A stretch of 64,000 bases of DNA from Pseudoalteromonas piscicida (GTDB taxonomy: Bacteria; Pseudomonadota; Gammaproteobacteria; Enterobacterales; Alteromonadaceae): positions 1 to 64,000 of the forward strand of contig NZ_NKHF01000055.1 of NCBI RefSeq assembly GCF_002744175.1, read 5' to 3'. How positions within the stretch are numbered: the stretch's first letter is position 1; each line of letters begins with the position of its first letter. Under the pieces are notes generated by a model. The model ran no database searches. It saw only the letters and a list, made by a program, of their open reading frames with translations, and was not told where the DNA came from. The translations under genes were made by a program, and so were the position numbers. Positions 26,784 to 38,167 of this stretch are shown in pieces.

Positions 26784-27704
26784 ATGACAAAGCACTTTTT
26801 AACAGGTTTGGAGTTAGACCAAACGAAAGTTTTAAATTTATTGAAGCTTGCTAAAAACATTAAAACGCATCCACAAGAATACAGCCAGGCTTTAGCTGGC
26901 AAGTCTATTGTTACGTTATTTGAGAAGCCGAGCTTAAGAACGCGGTTATCGTTTGATATTGGTATTCATAAGCTAGGTGGCCACGCTGTTTATTTAGACC
27001 AGCAAAATGGTGCCATGGGCGCTCGGGAATCGGTAAAAGATTTTGCGCTCAATATTTCCACTTGGGCAGATGGCTTGGTGGCACGGGTTAATCATCATAA
27101 TACCCTTGAGACTTTAGCTGAATACGCCTCTGTTCCGGTGGTAAATAGCCTATGTGACTTATATCACCCTTGCCAAGCATTGGCTGACTTTTTAACGCTA
27201 TTTGAGACTTATGAGGATGTAAGCCAAATCAAAATCGCTTACCTCGGTGAAGGTAATAACGTGACTCACTCTTTAATGTTATTAGCGGCAACGCTAGGCA
27301 CTGATTTTGTTGCAGTTTGTCCAAAGGGCCATTCACCAGATGCACAAATTGTAAAGCAGGCTGAACAAATTGCGGCGGTAAATGGCGCATCGGTGCTTGT
27401 GAGCGATCGTGTCGAAGCGGCGGCAGGTGCGAATGTGCTCTACGCTGACACTTGGGTTTCAATGGGAAATCAAACACCAATCGAACAGGTGAAAGAGACC
27501 TTTATGCCATATCAAATTAATCAACAGTTGGTTGATGCGTGTGGTGCCCAGACCATTTTACATTGCCAGCCTGCACATCGTGAGTTTGAAATAACCTCCG
27601 AAGTGATGGATGGCACAAAGTCAAAAATTATTCAACAAGCTGAAAACCGCATGCATGCCCAAAATGCACTGCTGGTATCGCTGTTAAACAAAGATTACGT
27701 TTGA
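26784..27704 (+). CDS. argF: Ornithine carbamoyltransferase
   Basis: It forms citrulline from ornithine and carbamoyl phosphate. The carbamoyl-phosphate loop reads [11 protein letters not shown] (SLRTR in place of the common STRTR), and [11 protein letters not shown] and the late catalytic HCQPAHR (Gln replacing Leu in HCLPAHR) are present. These are small variants in otherwise canonical motifs. Length of 306 fits. It begins 9 nt after argB, in the middle of the cluster. A relative using an acetylated or succinylated ornithine cannot be excluded but is less likely with argE present. Confidence 0.93.
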   Translation: MTKHFLTGLELDQTKVLNLLKLAKNIKTHPQEYSQALAGKSIVTLFEKPSLRTRLSFDIGIHKLGGHAVYLDQQNGAMGARESVKDFALNISTWADGLVARVNHHNTLETLAEYASVPVVNSLCDLYHPCQALADFLTLFETYEDVSQIKIAYLGEGNNVTHSLMLLAATLGTDFVAVCPKGHSPDAQIVKQAEQIAAVNGASVLVSDRVEAAAGANVLYADTWVSMGNQTPIEQVKETFMPYQINQQLVDACGAQTILHCQPAHREFEITSEVMDGTKSKIIQQAENRMHAQNALLVSLLNKDYV

Positions 27705-27714
27705 GGTTAAAAAC

Positions 27715-28926
27715 ATGAGCAAGATTAAAAAAGTGGTACTGGCTTATTCCGGTGGATTAGACACATCGGCCATTGTACCTTGGTTAAAAGAAAACTATGA
27801 CTGTGAAGTTGTCGCCTTTGTTGCCGATGTTGGTCAAGGTGAAGAAGAGCTCGTGGGGGTTGAAGAAAAGGCCATCGCATCAGGGGCCTCCGAGTGTTAT
27901 ATCGTCGACTTAAAAGAAGAAATGGTCAGCGATTACATTTATCCAACATTGAAAACGGGCGCTATCTATGAAGGCACGTATTTACTCGGCACTTCAATGG
28001 CACGACCCATTATTGCCAAGGCACAGGTTGAAGTTGCACGTAAAGTAGGAGCTGATGCGCTTTCTCATGGTTGTACTGGTAAAGGTAACGATCAAGTGCG
28101 TTTTGAATCTTGCTTCTCAGCCCTAGCACCAGATCTTAAAGTCATTGCGCCTTGGCGTGAATGGTCGTTATCAAGTCGCGAGTCGCTCCTTGATTATCTG
28201 GCCGAGCGGAATATTCCTTGTGCTGCTTCTGCTACTAAGATTTATAGTCGTGATGCTAATGCGTGGCATATTTCGCACGAAGGTGGCGAGCTTGAGGACC
28301 CGTGGAATGAGCCAAGTGATCAGGTTTGGACCATGACAAACTCACCAGAAGCTGCGCCAGATAAACCTGAATATGTTTCGGTGCTGATTGAGCAAGGTGA
28401 AATCACTGCAGTTAACGGTGAGCGTTACAGTCCATACCAATGTTTGGTTAAGTTAAATGAAATTGCTGCCCCCCATGGCGTGGGGCGGGTAGATATCGTT
28501 GAAAACCGTTTAGTCGGCATGAAATCTCGTGGTTGTTATGAAACACCGGGAGGGACGGTGATGATGGCTGCGTTACAAGCGATTGATGAGCTAATTTTAG
28601 ATAAATCTTGTCGTAAATGGAAAGCCACATTGAGTGAAGAGTTTGCTCATTTAGTGTATGACGGCCGTTGGTTCACGCCACTTAAAGATTCCATCCTTGC
28701 TGCCGCAGAGTCTTTCGCACAGCAGGCAACTGGTGAAGTGGTGCTTAAGCTGTATAAAGGCCAAGTTCATGCGGTACAAAAGCAGTCAATTAATAGCCTG
28801 TACAGTGAAGATTTTGCCACGTTTGGCGAAGACGACGTATACGACCAATCACATGCTGAAGGGTTTATTCGCCTATTCTCATTGTCGAGCCGGATAGCGG
28901 CACTCAACAAGCAAAAGCAGTCTTAA
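27715..28926 (+). CDS. argG: Argininosuccinate synthase
   Basis: It condenses citrulline and aspartate with ATP. The PP-loop ATP site is [15 protein letters not shown], followed by [12 protein letters not shown] for citrulline/aspartate binding and [12 protein letters not shown]. The 403-residue length is that of the type I enzyme. It lies 10 nt after argF, with argH 14 nt downstream. Confidence 0.98.
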   Translation: MSKIKKVVLAYSGGLDTSAIVPWLKENYDCEVVAFVADVGQGEEELVGVEEKAIASGASECYIVDLKEEMVSDYIYPTLKTGAIYEGTYLLGTSMARPIIAKAQVEVARKVGADALSHGCTGKGNDQVRFESCFSALAPDLKVIAPWREWSLSSRESLLDYLAERNIPCAASATKIYSRDANAWHISHEGGELEDPWNEPSDQVWTMTNSPEAAPDKPEYVSVLIEQGEITAVNGERYSPYQCLVKLNEIAAPHGVGRVDIVENRLVGMKSRGCYETPGGTVMMAALQAIDELILDKSCRKWKATLSEEFAHLVYDGRWFTPLKDSILAAAESFAQQATGEVVLKLYKGQVHAVQKQSINSLYSEDFATFGEDDVYDQSHAEGFIRLFSLSSRIAALNKQKQS

Positions 28927-28940
28927 GATAGGAGAGCGAA

Positions 28941-30806
28941 ATGGCATTATGGGGAGGCCGCTTTTCATCAGGTCCTGATGAGGCGTTTAAACAATTTAAT
29001 GATTCTTTACCATTTGATTACCAGTTGGCAGAGCAAGATATTGTTGGCTCTATCGCTTGGGCTGGAGCGCTAAAGCAAGTCGCAGTATTAAGTGATAGCG
29101 AGCATCAACAGATCATTTCAGCGCTTAAGCAGCTATTAGAAGAGGTCACTGCAGATCCGTTAAGTGTCGCAACTGCTGGACATGAGGATATTCATTCTTA
29201 CGTTGAAGCCAAGCTTATCGATAAAGTGGGTGATCTTGGTAAAAAGCTACACACAGGAAGAAGCCGTAACGATCAAGTAGCCACCGACTTTAGATTGTGG
29301 AGCCGTAAAACGGCTCAGCAACTGCTTGAAGCGCTGGGGGCGCTTAAACGCGCTTTGATCACTCTTGCAGAGCAAGAGCTCGGTACTATTTTACCGGGAT
29401 ACACACACTTGCAGCGTGCGCAGCCTGTACTTTTTAGCCATTGGTGTATGGCTTACGTTGAAATGATAGAGCGCGATGAGTCGCGCTTAACTGATGCGTT
29501 AGAAAGACTCAATGTTTGTCCTCTCGGCTCTGGAGCACTGGCTGGTACGGCTTATCCGATTGATCGTGAAGTACTAGCGGTAAATCTAGGCTTTAGAGAA
29601 GCATCTCGGAATAGCTTAGATGCGGTATCTGATCGTGATTTTGTGGTTGAGTTGTTAAGTTGTGCTTCTATTTCTATGATGCATTTATCCCGTTTTTCTG
29701 AAGATTTAATCTTCTATAACTCAGGTGAATCGGGCTTTATTGAGCTTGCGGATAATGTGACATCTGGCTCGTCGTTGATGCCACAGAAGAAAAACCCAGA
29801 TGCATTGGAGCTTATCCGTGGCAAAACAGGTCGAGTCTTCGGGGCTTTTAGCGGCATGATGATGACGCTAAAAGCCTTGCCACTTGCGTATAACAAAGAC
29901 ATGCAAGAGGATAAAGAAGGGCTATTTGATGCAATGCCGACTTGGCTTGCGTGTATTCATATGGCGGAAGCTTGTGTGAAAGGGATTAAGGTAAATGGTG
30001 AGAAAACCCTCGCCGCAGCCAAAGGTGGGCATGCTAATGCCACTGAGCTTGCTGATTATTTGGTCGCTAAAGGGATCCCGTTTAGAGAAGGCCATCATAT
30101 CGTTGGTGAGTTAGTGCAGTTGGCTATTGCTCAAGGGCAGAACTTAGAAGATCTCAGTTTAGAGACATTCCAGAAAGTCTGCTCCGTGATTGAAGAGGAT
30201 GTTTATCCTGTGCTGGAAATTGACGCTTGTATTGCCGCTCGAAAAGCATTAGGTGGCACGTCGTTGCCGCAGGTCTCGAATGCGATAAAAGCGGCAAAAA
30301 AAAAGCATGAAATTCAAGTGCGTGATGCCAATTTAGATGATGTTGAAGCTATTGCTGGACTTATCCAATATTGGGCGAAGGTAGGGGAGAACTTACCTCG
30401 AGCGAAAAGCGATATGATCCACAGTATTAATGAGTTTGCGGTGACTGAGGTGAATGGCAAAGTAACGGGTTGTGCGTCTTTGTATATTTACGATACCGGG
30501 CTTGCTGAAATCCGTTCTTTGGGCGTAAACCCAGAAAGTGCGGTAAAAGGTCAAGGTCGGTTGTTAGTAGAACATTTATTGGTGAAAGCCAAAAAGTTGG
30601 CACTGAATCGTATTATTGTGCTTACTCGAGTACCTGGATTCTTTACTAAACAAGGTTTTAACAATTGTACCAAAGATAGTTTACCCGAAAAGGTCATGAA
30701 GGATTGTGAGTTGTGCTTACGTAAAGACAACTGTGATGAAATAGCGATGGATTTTATTATAAAACAAGAGTCTAGCTTGAGTATTCCGTGTCGATTTGTC
30801 GCATAA
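28941..30806 (+). CDS. argH: ArgH(A): argininosuccinate lyase fused to an N-acetylglutamate synthase-like GNAT domain
   Basis: The lyase part (about 1-455) cleaves argininosuccinate, with the signature [16 protein letters not shown] and THLQRAQP. It is joined at [20 protein letters not shown] to a GNAT acetyltransferase domain (about 456-605), including [21 protein letters not shown] for acetyl-CoA binding. The 621-residue length is about 160 more than plain ArgH. Such ArgH(A) fusions are known from Vibrio, Moritella and Alteromonas relatives, where the domain supplies acetylglutamate synthesis in place of argA. It closes the arg cluster. Confidence 0.96.
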   Translation: MALWGGRFSSGPDEAFKQFNDSLPFDYQLAEQDIVGSIAWAGALKQVAVLSDSEHQQIISALKQLLEEVTADPLSVATAGHEDIHSYVEAKLIDKVGDLGKKLHTGRSRNDQVATDFRLWSRKTAQQLLEALGALKRALITLAEQELGTILPGYTHLQRAQPVLFSHWCMAYVEMIERDESRLTDALERLNVCPLGSGALAGTAYPIDREVLAVNLGFREASRNSLDAVSDRDFVVELLSCASISMMHLSRFSEDLIFYNSGESGFIELADNVTSGSSLMPQKKNPDALELIRGKTGRVFGAFSGMMMTLKALPLAYNKDMQEDKEGLFDAMPTWLACIHMAEACVKGIKVNGEKTLAAAKGGHANATELADYLVAKGIPFREGHHIVGELVQLAIAQGQNLEDLSLETFQKVCSVIEEDVYPVLEIDACIAARKALGGTSLPQVSNAIKAAKKKHEIQVRDANLDDVEAIAGLIQYWAKVGENLPRAKSDMIHSINEFAVTEVNGKVTGCASLYIYDTGLAEIRSLGVNPESAVKGQGRLLVEHLLVKAKKLALNRIIVLTRVPGFFTKQGFNNCTKDSLPEKVMKDCELCLRKDNCDEIAMDFIIKQESSLSIPCRFVA

Positions 30807-30817
30807 ATTGGGGTTGT

Positions 30818-30866
30818 ACAGCAACAAACAGGAGTGGATGGATGCGCTGCTGTTTGTATTTGCTGT
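30818..30866 (+). terminator. Interrupted hairpin after argH
   Basis: ACAGCAA plus CAAACAG (30818-30831) pairs with CTGTTTG plus TTGCTGT (30850-30866) with a 3-nt bulge. There is no strong T-run after it, so it may be a weak terminator or an RNA-stabilising stem between argH and the peptide gene. Confidence 0.5.
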
Positions 30867-30973
30867 AGACCCATATATTTTCTGGCACACTCTGTGCTTA
30901 CTAATCCCTGATAATTTTTTGGGCGAGACATTTTGAGTGCTCAGCCTTGTTTGTATATTTTGAGGGAAATATC

Positions 30974-31132
30974 ATGATAAAAACAATTCTAGCTAGAAAA
31001 AACCAAGCTAAAACAACTGGTCAAGTTAAGCCACTTTCTGATAAGGTTATTTTAACTGAGTCTGTATTAGGTAAAGTATCAGGTGCTCGAGGTGGCGGCG
31101 GCATTCTTATTAAAGACCCGCGAAGCAACTAG
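30974..31132 (+). CDS. Small peptide (52 aa) with double-glycine-type leader and IKDPRS core
   Basis: The ATG at 30974 follows TGAGGGAAATATC; the frame is open upstream to 30947 without a good site. Residues 27-38 read LTESVLGKVSGA and fit the double-glycine leader pattern (L -12, T -11, L -7, V -4, GA -2/-1), with the same L-to-V spacing as in the peptide at 7704. Cleavage after GA would leave a 14-residue core, RGGGGILIKDPRSN, sharing IKD-PRS with the other peptide. The leader is basic (KTILARKNQAKTTGQVK). A membrane protein follows after 39 nt. Function is unknown; a secreted signal or bacteriocin-like peptide is inferred. Confidence 0.75.
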   Translation: MIKTILARKNQAKTTGQVKPLSDKVILTESVLGKVSGARGGGGILIKDPRSN

Positions 31133-31171
31133 TCAATAATTAGGCTAAACGAGTCCTGATCAAAATAATCT

Positions 31172-31702
31172 ATGTATTTTGATCTTACAAAAATTGGTAT
31201 ATTTTTTGACTCGATAGTGGTGGTCGGTCTGGTGACCGGCTTCCTTCTTAATCTCCTCTTTTTTATATTAAAAATAAAGAACAACTTGTCTCTTGTTGTG
31301 ACCAGCGGTGTGGTCGCTTTATCTTATCTTGTCAGTAATGTTTATCTCGATTTAGTTCAAGCGGACTACACCTTATATTTAATGTGGTTTTTTTACGACC
31401 TGCTCACGATTGCATTATTGATAGGCATAAACTACAAACTCAAAGTCCCTTGGTGTAACGCGCTATACTACGTATTTTTATGCTTAACGATAAACTCTTT
31501 GCTGTATTTGGGGCTTTATATAGATCTAGCGATATTTGAAACGCGAGAGGAGTGGTGGTTTTGGAGTCTTTATTCTGTTGCTGTCCTCATATGTGACTCG
31601 GCTATTGTGATAAGCCTGATCATTGATAAAGACTGGCTTGGAGGAAGGCGCTTGTTGGCCAAAGTAACCCCAAATGCTGTGAGTAATACTAATATGTATT
31701 AA
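31172..31702 (+). CDS. Multipass membrane protein paired with a small double-glycine-leader peptide
   Basis: The 176-residue protein has about five hydrophobic segments (roughly 11-33, 40-60, 66-86, 96-120, 131-151). No family is recognised. Motifs FFYDL (73-77), DLAIF (118-122) and FWSL (130-133) occur in the same order as FFTDL, DIAAF and FWSW in the protein at 7021, and both follow a peptide gene with an IKD-PRS motif. It is therefore the second copy of a peptide/membrane-partner module. A repeat end-fragment lies 9 nt after its stop. Base composition is A/T-rich compared with neighbouring arg genes. Confidence 0.7.
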   Translation: MYFDLTKIGIFFDSIVVVGLVTGFLLNLLFFILKIKNNLSLVVTSGVVALSYLVSNVYLDLVQADYTLYLMWFFYDLLTIALLIGINYKLKVPWCNALYYVFLCLTINSLLYLGLYIDLAIFETREEWWFWSLYSVAVLICDSAIVISLIIDKDWLGGRRLLAKVTPNAVSNTNMY

Positions 31703-31710
31703 GTAAATGC

Positions 31711-31756
31711 GCTATTTCATCCTTCAAATTGATTAGAGAATTAATTCAATTGGTAT
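31711..31756. repeat. End fragment of the MITE-like repeat (copy C, reversed)
   Basis: These 46 bases match the reverse complement of positions 18604-18649 with one visible mismatch, ending in AATTGGTAT. The hairpin core is missing, so this is a solo terminus or a deletion remnant. Confidence 0.75.
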
Positions 31757-31819
31757 AATAGCTAATTCACACTTTAATATGGCTTTATTTATCCAAAGTT
31801 TAGTATGCGGTTGAATTTT

Positions 31820-31843
31820 AAAGAGCGGTTTTAGCCGCTCATT
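31820..31843 (-). terminator. Hairpin at the end of the Wzi-like gene
   Basis: GAGCGG at 31823-31828 pairs with CCGCTC at 31835-31840 (loop TTTTAG). On the minus strand it is followed by TTTAAAATTC. It starts just past the stop of the Wzi-like gene. Confidence 0.6.
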
Positions 31844-33777
<1,934 letters not shown>

Positions 33778-33854
33778 TTAGTGCTATTTTTTTATACGGA
33801 GCACTGAGTATCATGATGGCGCTCACATATTTTCAATAGAGATAGAGAATCGTA

Positions 33855-34511
33855 ATGAATACCAAGGAAAAAATAATACGTACCAGCATTGCTTTATTTA
33901 ACTTGCATGGAGAGCGAGCAATTACGACCAATCATATTGCTTCTAGCTTGGGGATCAGTCCGGGCAATTTGTATTATCATTTTAAAAATAAAGAAGACAT
34001 TATTCGGCAAATATTTGCACTGTACAGTGAACATTTAAACACTCACTTTCAACCGCTAGAACAGCAAACTGAGCCGCTAGAGCAACTCACATTATATCTA
34101 GACTCGCTTTTTGATTTGATGTGGCGCTATCACTTCTTCTACGACAACCTGACCGATATTTTAGCCAGAGATGATGAGTTAAAGAAAAACTACATCGCTT
34201 TTCAGGCTCGCTTACTTGAACAAGTCAAAGCTGTGGTTATAGGACTTCGAGATACAGGTGTTATCACCATTTCAGATGAAGATGCCAAAGAGCTCGCACA
34301 CATGCTAAAAATGACTGTCAGCTTCTGGACGCCTTACGTCAAAGCGAGAAGAATGACCGGTGTTTTAGAGCAGCAAGATATCTATAATGGCATCATCAAA
34401 GTATTGATGCTATTTAAACCTTATGCCACGCAAATGAGCGCGCCAAAAGTGGCACACTTGCAACAACATTATCAAGCATTGGCTGCAGCAAGCTTACCGA
34501 GTATTGCTTAA
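33855..34511 (+). CDS. TetR/AcrR-family transcriptional regulator
   Basis: The 218-residue protein has a TetR HTH at residues 8-55 (TTNHIASSLGISPGNLYYHFKNKEDIIRQIF) and a helical C-terminal ligand domain. It has no adjacent target operon that is obvious; it is followed by thiI on the same strand but across a 200-nt gap. An adjacent candidate is the divergent coaD-wzi pair. Ligand unknown. Confidence 0.9.
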   Translation: MNTKEKIIRTSIALFNLHGERAITTNHIASSLGISPGNLYYHFKNKEDIIRQIFALYSEHLNTHFQPLEQQTEPLEQLTLYLDSLFDLMWRYHFFYDNLTDILARDDELKKNYIAFQARLLEQVKAVVIGLRDTGVITISDEDAKELAHMLKMTVSFWTPYVKARRMTGVLEQQDIYNGIIKVLMLFKPYATQMSAPKVAHLQQHYQALAAASLPSIA

Positions 34512-34716
34512 TGCTCGTAGTAACAAGGTCACTTAATAGCTTAGTGGTAAAGGGACGCGATTGGGAAATAGTCTGATTATTTCCTAATCGGTTCTGAATT
34601 TGATATACTCGCGCGCCCGAACTGTCCCTCGGTCAATGTGCGCCACGATAACGTCCTCTTAGGTCAAATCAGAGCGTCATCGCAACCGATAATCGATCTG
34701 TAGTAGAGTGACTTTT

Positions 34717-36174
34717 ATGCTTAAATTTATCGTCAAATTACACCCCGAAATTGCTATTAAGAGCAAATCCGTCCGTAAGCGTTTTACCAAGGTATTAGAG
34801 AAAAACATCAAAATGCTGTTGGCCCGCGTTGACGAAAACGTAAAAGTTAAAAATAACTGGGACAATATCTCAGTGACCAGCCAACTGGATGACGAAAAAA
34901 CACGCCTTGCATTAATTGACAACCTCAAGCGAACACCTGGTATTGTGCAATTTATCGAGGTGCAAGAAACGCAGTTCGAAACACTAGATGATATCTATCA
35001 GCAAACTATCGCCTTAGTTGAACCCTTGATCAAGGGAAAGACGTTTTGCGTACGTGTAAAACGCCAAGGTAAGCATGAGTTCACTTCCAGCGATGTTGAG
35101 CGTTACGTTGGTGGCGGCTTAAACCAAAATGTTGAAGGCGCCAGCGTTAGGTTGAAAAAGCCAGATGTGACAGTAAAAATCGAAGTGAAAGACGACAAAG
35201 CCTATATTGTTCGCCATCAGCACTTTGGTTTGGGTGGCTTTCCATTACCAACACAAGAAGATGTGCTGTCTTTAGTTTCAGGTGGTTTTGACTCTGGGGT
35301 TGCAACGTATCAGATGATGAGAAAAGGTGCGCGAACCCACTTTTTATTCTTTAACCTAGGTGGCGCAGCTCACGAAATTGGCGTAAAGCAAGTAAGCCAC
35401 TATTTGTGGAAGCAGTTTAGTTCTACCCACAAAGTGAAGTTTATCACCATCGATTTTGAACCTGTGGTGGCGGAAATTCTAGAGAATATCGAAAGTGGAC
35501 AAATGGGTGTGGTATTGAAGCGTATGATGATGCGTGCCGGTGCTACAGTGGCTGAACGTTTGGGGATCCCGGCATTGGTAACCGGTGAGAGCATTGGCCA
35601 GGTATCAAGCCAAACGTTGGCTAACCTAAACGTGATTGACCGCGTGACTGAAATGCTGATTTTACGACCGCTAATTCAGCACGATAAAGAAGAAATTATT
35701 CGCATTGCTCGTGCCATTGGCACTAATGAAATGGCTGAGGCCATGCCTGAATATTGCGGCGTTATTTCTAAAAAACCAACGGTAAAAGCGCAGCTGAACA
35801 AGATCCTTGCGGAAGAAGAGAAGTTTGATTTTGACGTGTTAGATACTGTGGTATCAAATGCGACAGTGAAAGATATTCGTGATATTGAAGTCGAGGCAAA
35901 AGAAGAAGTCAAAGAAGCTGAGTCGGTAAGTGAACTACCACAAAATGCAGTAGTATTAGATATTCGTTCCCCTGACGAAGAGGACGCCAATCCGCTTGAG
36001 CTTGAAGGGACTGAAGTGATCCACCTGCCTTTCTTTAGGCTTGCCAGCAAGTTTGGTGACCTACCACAAGACAAAGAATACTACCTATATTGTGCCAAAG
36101 GTGTAATGAGCCAGTTACAAGCGCTTATTTTACATGAAAACGGCTACGCTAATGTTAAGGTGTATCGCCCTTAG
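34717..36174 (+). CDS. thiI: tRNA 4-thiouridine synthase / sulfurtransferase ThiI
   Basis: It transfers sulfur to tRNA U8 and, in many bacteria, to ThiS for thiamine thiazole. Domains: N-terminal ferredoxin-like and THUMP region (about 1-165), PP-loop SLVSGGFDSGVATYQ (about 185-200), and a C-terminal rhodanese domain (about 400-485), with the active Cys in YLYCAKGVMSQ. The start is the ATG at 34717 giving MLKFIVKLHPEIAIKSKSVR; a GTG lies three codons upstream. The full length of 485 matches the E. coli type. A hairpin shared with the convergent panE follows. Confidence 0.97.
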   Translation: MLKFIVKLHPEIAIKSKSVRKRFTKVLEKNIKMLLARVDENVKVKNNWDNISVTSQLDDEKTRLALIDNLKRTPGIVQFIEVQETQFETLDDIYQQTIALVEPLIKGKTFCVRVKRQGKHEFTSSDVERYVGGGLNQNVEGASVRLKKPDVTVKIEVKDDKAYIVRHQHFGLGGFPLPTQEDVLSLVSGGFDSGVATYQMMRKGARTHFLFFNLGGAAHEIGVKQVSHYLWKQFSSTHKVKFITIDFEPVVAEILENIESGQMGVVLKRMMMRAGATVAERLGIPALVTGESIGQVSSQTLANLNVIDRVTEMLILRPLIQHDKEEIIRIARAIGTNEMAEAMPEYCGVISKKPTVKAQLNKILAEEEKFDFDVLDTVVSNATVKDIRDIEVEAKEEVKEAESVSELPQNAVVLDIRSPDEEDANPLELEGTEVIHLPFFRLASKFGDLPQDKEYYLYCAKGVMSQLQALILHENGYANVKVYRP

Positions 36175-36192
36175 TAAAAGCGAACTTATACG

Positions 36193-36226
36193 CGTTGAGT
36201 TTGCCTTTGTGCTGACTCAACGTTTA
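36193..36226. terminator. Hairpin between convergent thiI and the panE-like gene
   Basis: CGTTGAGT at 36193-36200 pairs with ACTCAACG at 36215-36222, followed by TTTATT. The right arm overlaps the 3' end of the opposite-strand gene. Confidence 0.65.
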
Positions 36227-37101
36227 TTCACTTCTTCAAGCATTCGCTGATTATATGGCACAGTAATATGATGCTGGGCTGCCATCGCACAAATATAACC
36301 ACACATAGCATCTATCTCTGTACGTCGATTATTGGCTATATCTTGATTCATTGAAGAGCGATTTTTTGCGGTTTGTGCCATCACAGTGTAGGCAAGGGTA
36401 ACCAGCTCACTGAGTGCCAAGGTTACTCCTGTGCGCGCGGCCACAAGCTGTACTTCATTCATTAAGTTGAGAATTAAGCCTGCGTATTTGGGTTGTCTTA
36501 GTTGACCATTTTCAATTTGTTCCAGCGCACTTAATGGGTTAATAGCAATATTGACCGCGAGCTTTTTCCAAAGTGTTGGCATGATATCAGACGTGATTTG
36601 TGCATTTTCAAATGTGCCGAACAGCTGCGAAAATACATCGAGGTAGTGACATTCAGCAGAAGCATTTAGAGGCCCAAACCAGGTGGCCCCTTGTCCGGTA
36701 TGGTGCACAGTATTAGCGCTTTTAAACCCGGCAATCGAGGTACTTAAAAAGTAAGCTGATTGGGCGTGCTCAAGTGTAGTTAATTTGCTTGACCAATCGA
36801 CCATACCATTGTGGCTCAGTATGAGGTGAGCATTTGCTGTGAGTTTTGGAATAAGCTCGGTCAATGCATCAATGACTTGATAAGCCTTCACTGGGACTAT
36901 CAAAGTGTCGATACTACGTTCTGGGATCTCGTTGGCAATGGAGGTATTACACGAAATTGCCTGAGCCCCTGCTTGGTTTTGATAGCGATAGGTTGTTGCG
37001 CGTTTATGTCGAGTGATAAGCGTAATGTGATGCGTTTGACTTAGATGTTGGGCGAGTAGCAGGCCAATCGCTCCCTCACCGACAATATGTATATTAGCCA
37101 T
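36217..37101 (-). CDS. panE: 2-dehydropantoate 2-reductase (ketopantoate reductase) family protein
   Basis: It reduces ketopantoate to pantoate with NADPH in pantothenate synthesis. The N-terminal Rossmann motif is GEGAIGLLLAQHL, with the domain junction LSHNGMVDWS and the catalytic Lys in LWKKLAVNIAINPLSAL. NNRRTEIDAMCGYI with conserved Glu near residue 260 also fits. Length of 294 is normal. It overlaps the upstream VanZ-like gene by 8 nt. Family members can act on other 2-keto acids, so the symbol is a best estimate. Confidence 0.85.
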   Translation of the reverse strand: MANIHIVGEGAIGLLLAQHLSQTHHITLITRHKRATTYRYQNQAGAQAISCNTSIANEIPERSIDTLIVPVKAYQVIDALTELIPKLTANAHLILSHNGMVDWSSKLTTLEHAQSAYFLSTSIAGFKSANTVHHTGQGATWFGPLNASAECHYLDVFSQLFGTFENAQITSDIMPTLWKKLAVNIAINPLSALEQIENGQLRQPKYAGLILNLMNEVQLVAARTGVTLALSELVTLAYTVMAQTAKNRSSMNQDIANNRRTEIDAMCGYICAMAAQHHITVPYNQRMLEEVNKR

Positions 37102-37444
37102 GTTTTCTTCTGCGCCAGCTAGCCCAAATGTAAAACAGCACGAAGTAGCTCACGGCACCGGCCAGATCAGCTAAAAAGTCAGCGGTCGACGCTTGTCTGT
37201 AAGGTAACGAATGCTGCATCCACTCGATCCCAGCTCCATATAAAGCAAGTAAGACTAAATGGAACCATACTTTAAATTTAAAGGCATGGTGAGAGATAAA
37301 CGCGAGCACAAAAAACACGCCAAAGTGCGCTACTTTGTCGATATTGGGAAATAGTTTAGGAGATAAGCTAATTTCCTTTGCGAATAGCACAGTACATATA
37401 ATTAAAGAAAGAATTAACAAGGTTTTATAAACGCGCCGTGTCAC
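37094..37444 (-). CDS. VanZ-like family membrane protein
   Basis: A small membrane protein with three or four helices. The FFVLAFISHHAF segment, GAGIEWMQHSLPYRQASTADFLADLAGA and a final aromatic helix match the VanZ-like pattern (E.-Q----R--s--D---N--Ga). The frame opens at 37486, but the GTG at 37444, with GGGATG upstream, is the likelier start, giving 116 residues. Its stop overlaps the panE-like start. Role unknown outside glycopeptide resistance. Confidence 0.75.
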   Translation of the reverse strand: MTRRVYKTLLILSLIICTVLFAKEISLSPKLFPNIDKVAHFGVFFVLAFISHHAFKFKVWFHLVLLALYGAGIEWMQHSLPYRQASTADFLADLAGAVSYFVLFYIWASWRRRKHG

Positions 37445-37588
37445 AATACATCCCACTTCTGTATGACTAAGCGAGCAGTATAACATCGAAAACTGGCCAT
37501 TGGGTGAACATAAATAGGGTAAAACTTAAAATAACTCAAATCAGTTTAAGCTGCTATAATCGAGCCAAAATGACTTTAGGAGAGAAGC

Positions 37589-38071
37589 ATGCCTTCATTC
37601 GATATTGTATCTGAAATAGATATGACAGAAGCAAGAAACACCGTGGACAATGCGGTTCGTGAACTTGACACGCGTTTTGACTTTCGTGGCGTTGATGCGT
37701 CAATCGAGTTAAATGGTGAAGTGATCAACCTTAAGGCGGAAGCTGAGCAACAAGTGATGCAGCTTTTTGACATGCTAGTAGGAAAAGCTGCAAAGCGCGG
37801 CTTGGATGTTGCGAGCTTTGAGCTCAAAGACATTGACCGTTCTGGCAAGTATGTATCTCGTCAAGTGGCCCTTAAACAAGGTATCGACAAAGATATGGCA
37901 AAGAAGCTGGTGAAGTTGATCAAAGACTCAAAAGTGAAAGTACAAGCATCTATTCAAGGTGATACGGTACGTGTAACAGGCAAAAAACGTGATGATCTGC
38001 AAGAAACCATGCAGTTGATCCGTGGTGGTGAGTTAGGCCAACCATTTCAGTTTAAGAACTTCCGCGACTAA
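37589..38071 (+). CDS. yajQ: YajQ family nucleotide-binding protein
   Basis: A 160-residue cytoplasmic protein with the start [17 protein letters not shown] and the repeated ferredoxin-like fold of YajQ, ending in the conserved [11 protein letters not shown]. YajQ proteins bind nucleotides; some relatives bind c-di-GMP (XC_3703 of Xanthomonas), a possible link to the c-di-GMP proteins elsewhere in the window. It has an AGGAGAG ribosome binding site and its own terminator. Confidence 0.95.
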   Translation: MPSFDIVSEIDMTEARNTVDNAVRELDTRFDFRGVDASIELNGEVINLKAEAEQQVMQLFDMLVGKAAKRGLDVASFELKDIDRSGKYVSRQVALKQGIDKDMAKKLVKLIKDSKVKVQASIQGDTVRVTGKKRDDLQETMQLIRGGELGQPFQFKNFRD

Positions 38072-38084
38072 TTGCTTTCCTATG

Positions 38085-38118
38085 CCAAAAGTGCGGTGAT
38101 ACTGCACTTTTGGATTTC
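38085..38118 (+). terminator. Intrinsic terminator of yajQ
   Basis: CCAAAAGTGC at 38085-38094 pairs with GCACTTTTGG at 38104-38113, followed by ATTTCT. Confidence 0.85.
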
Positions 38119-38167
38119 TAGACGGCCATTGACAATTATCCCCAAACCCAAGACAATACCCCTGCAT

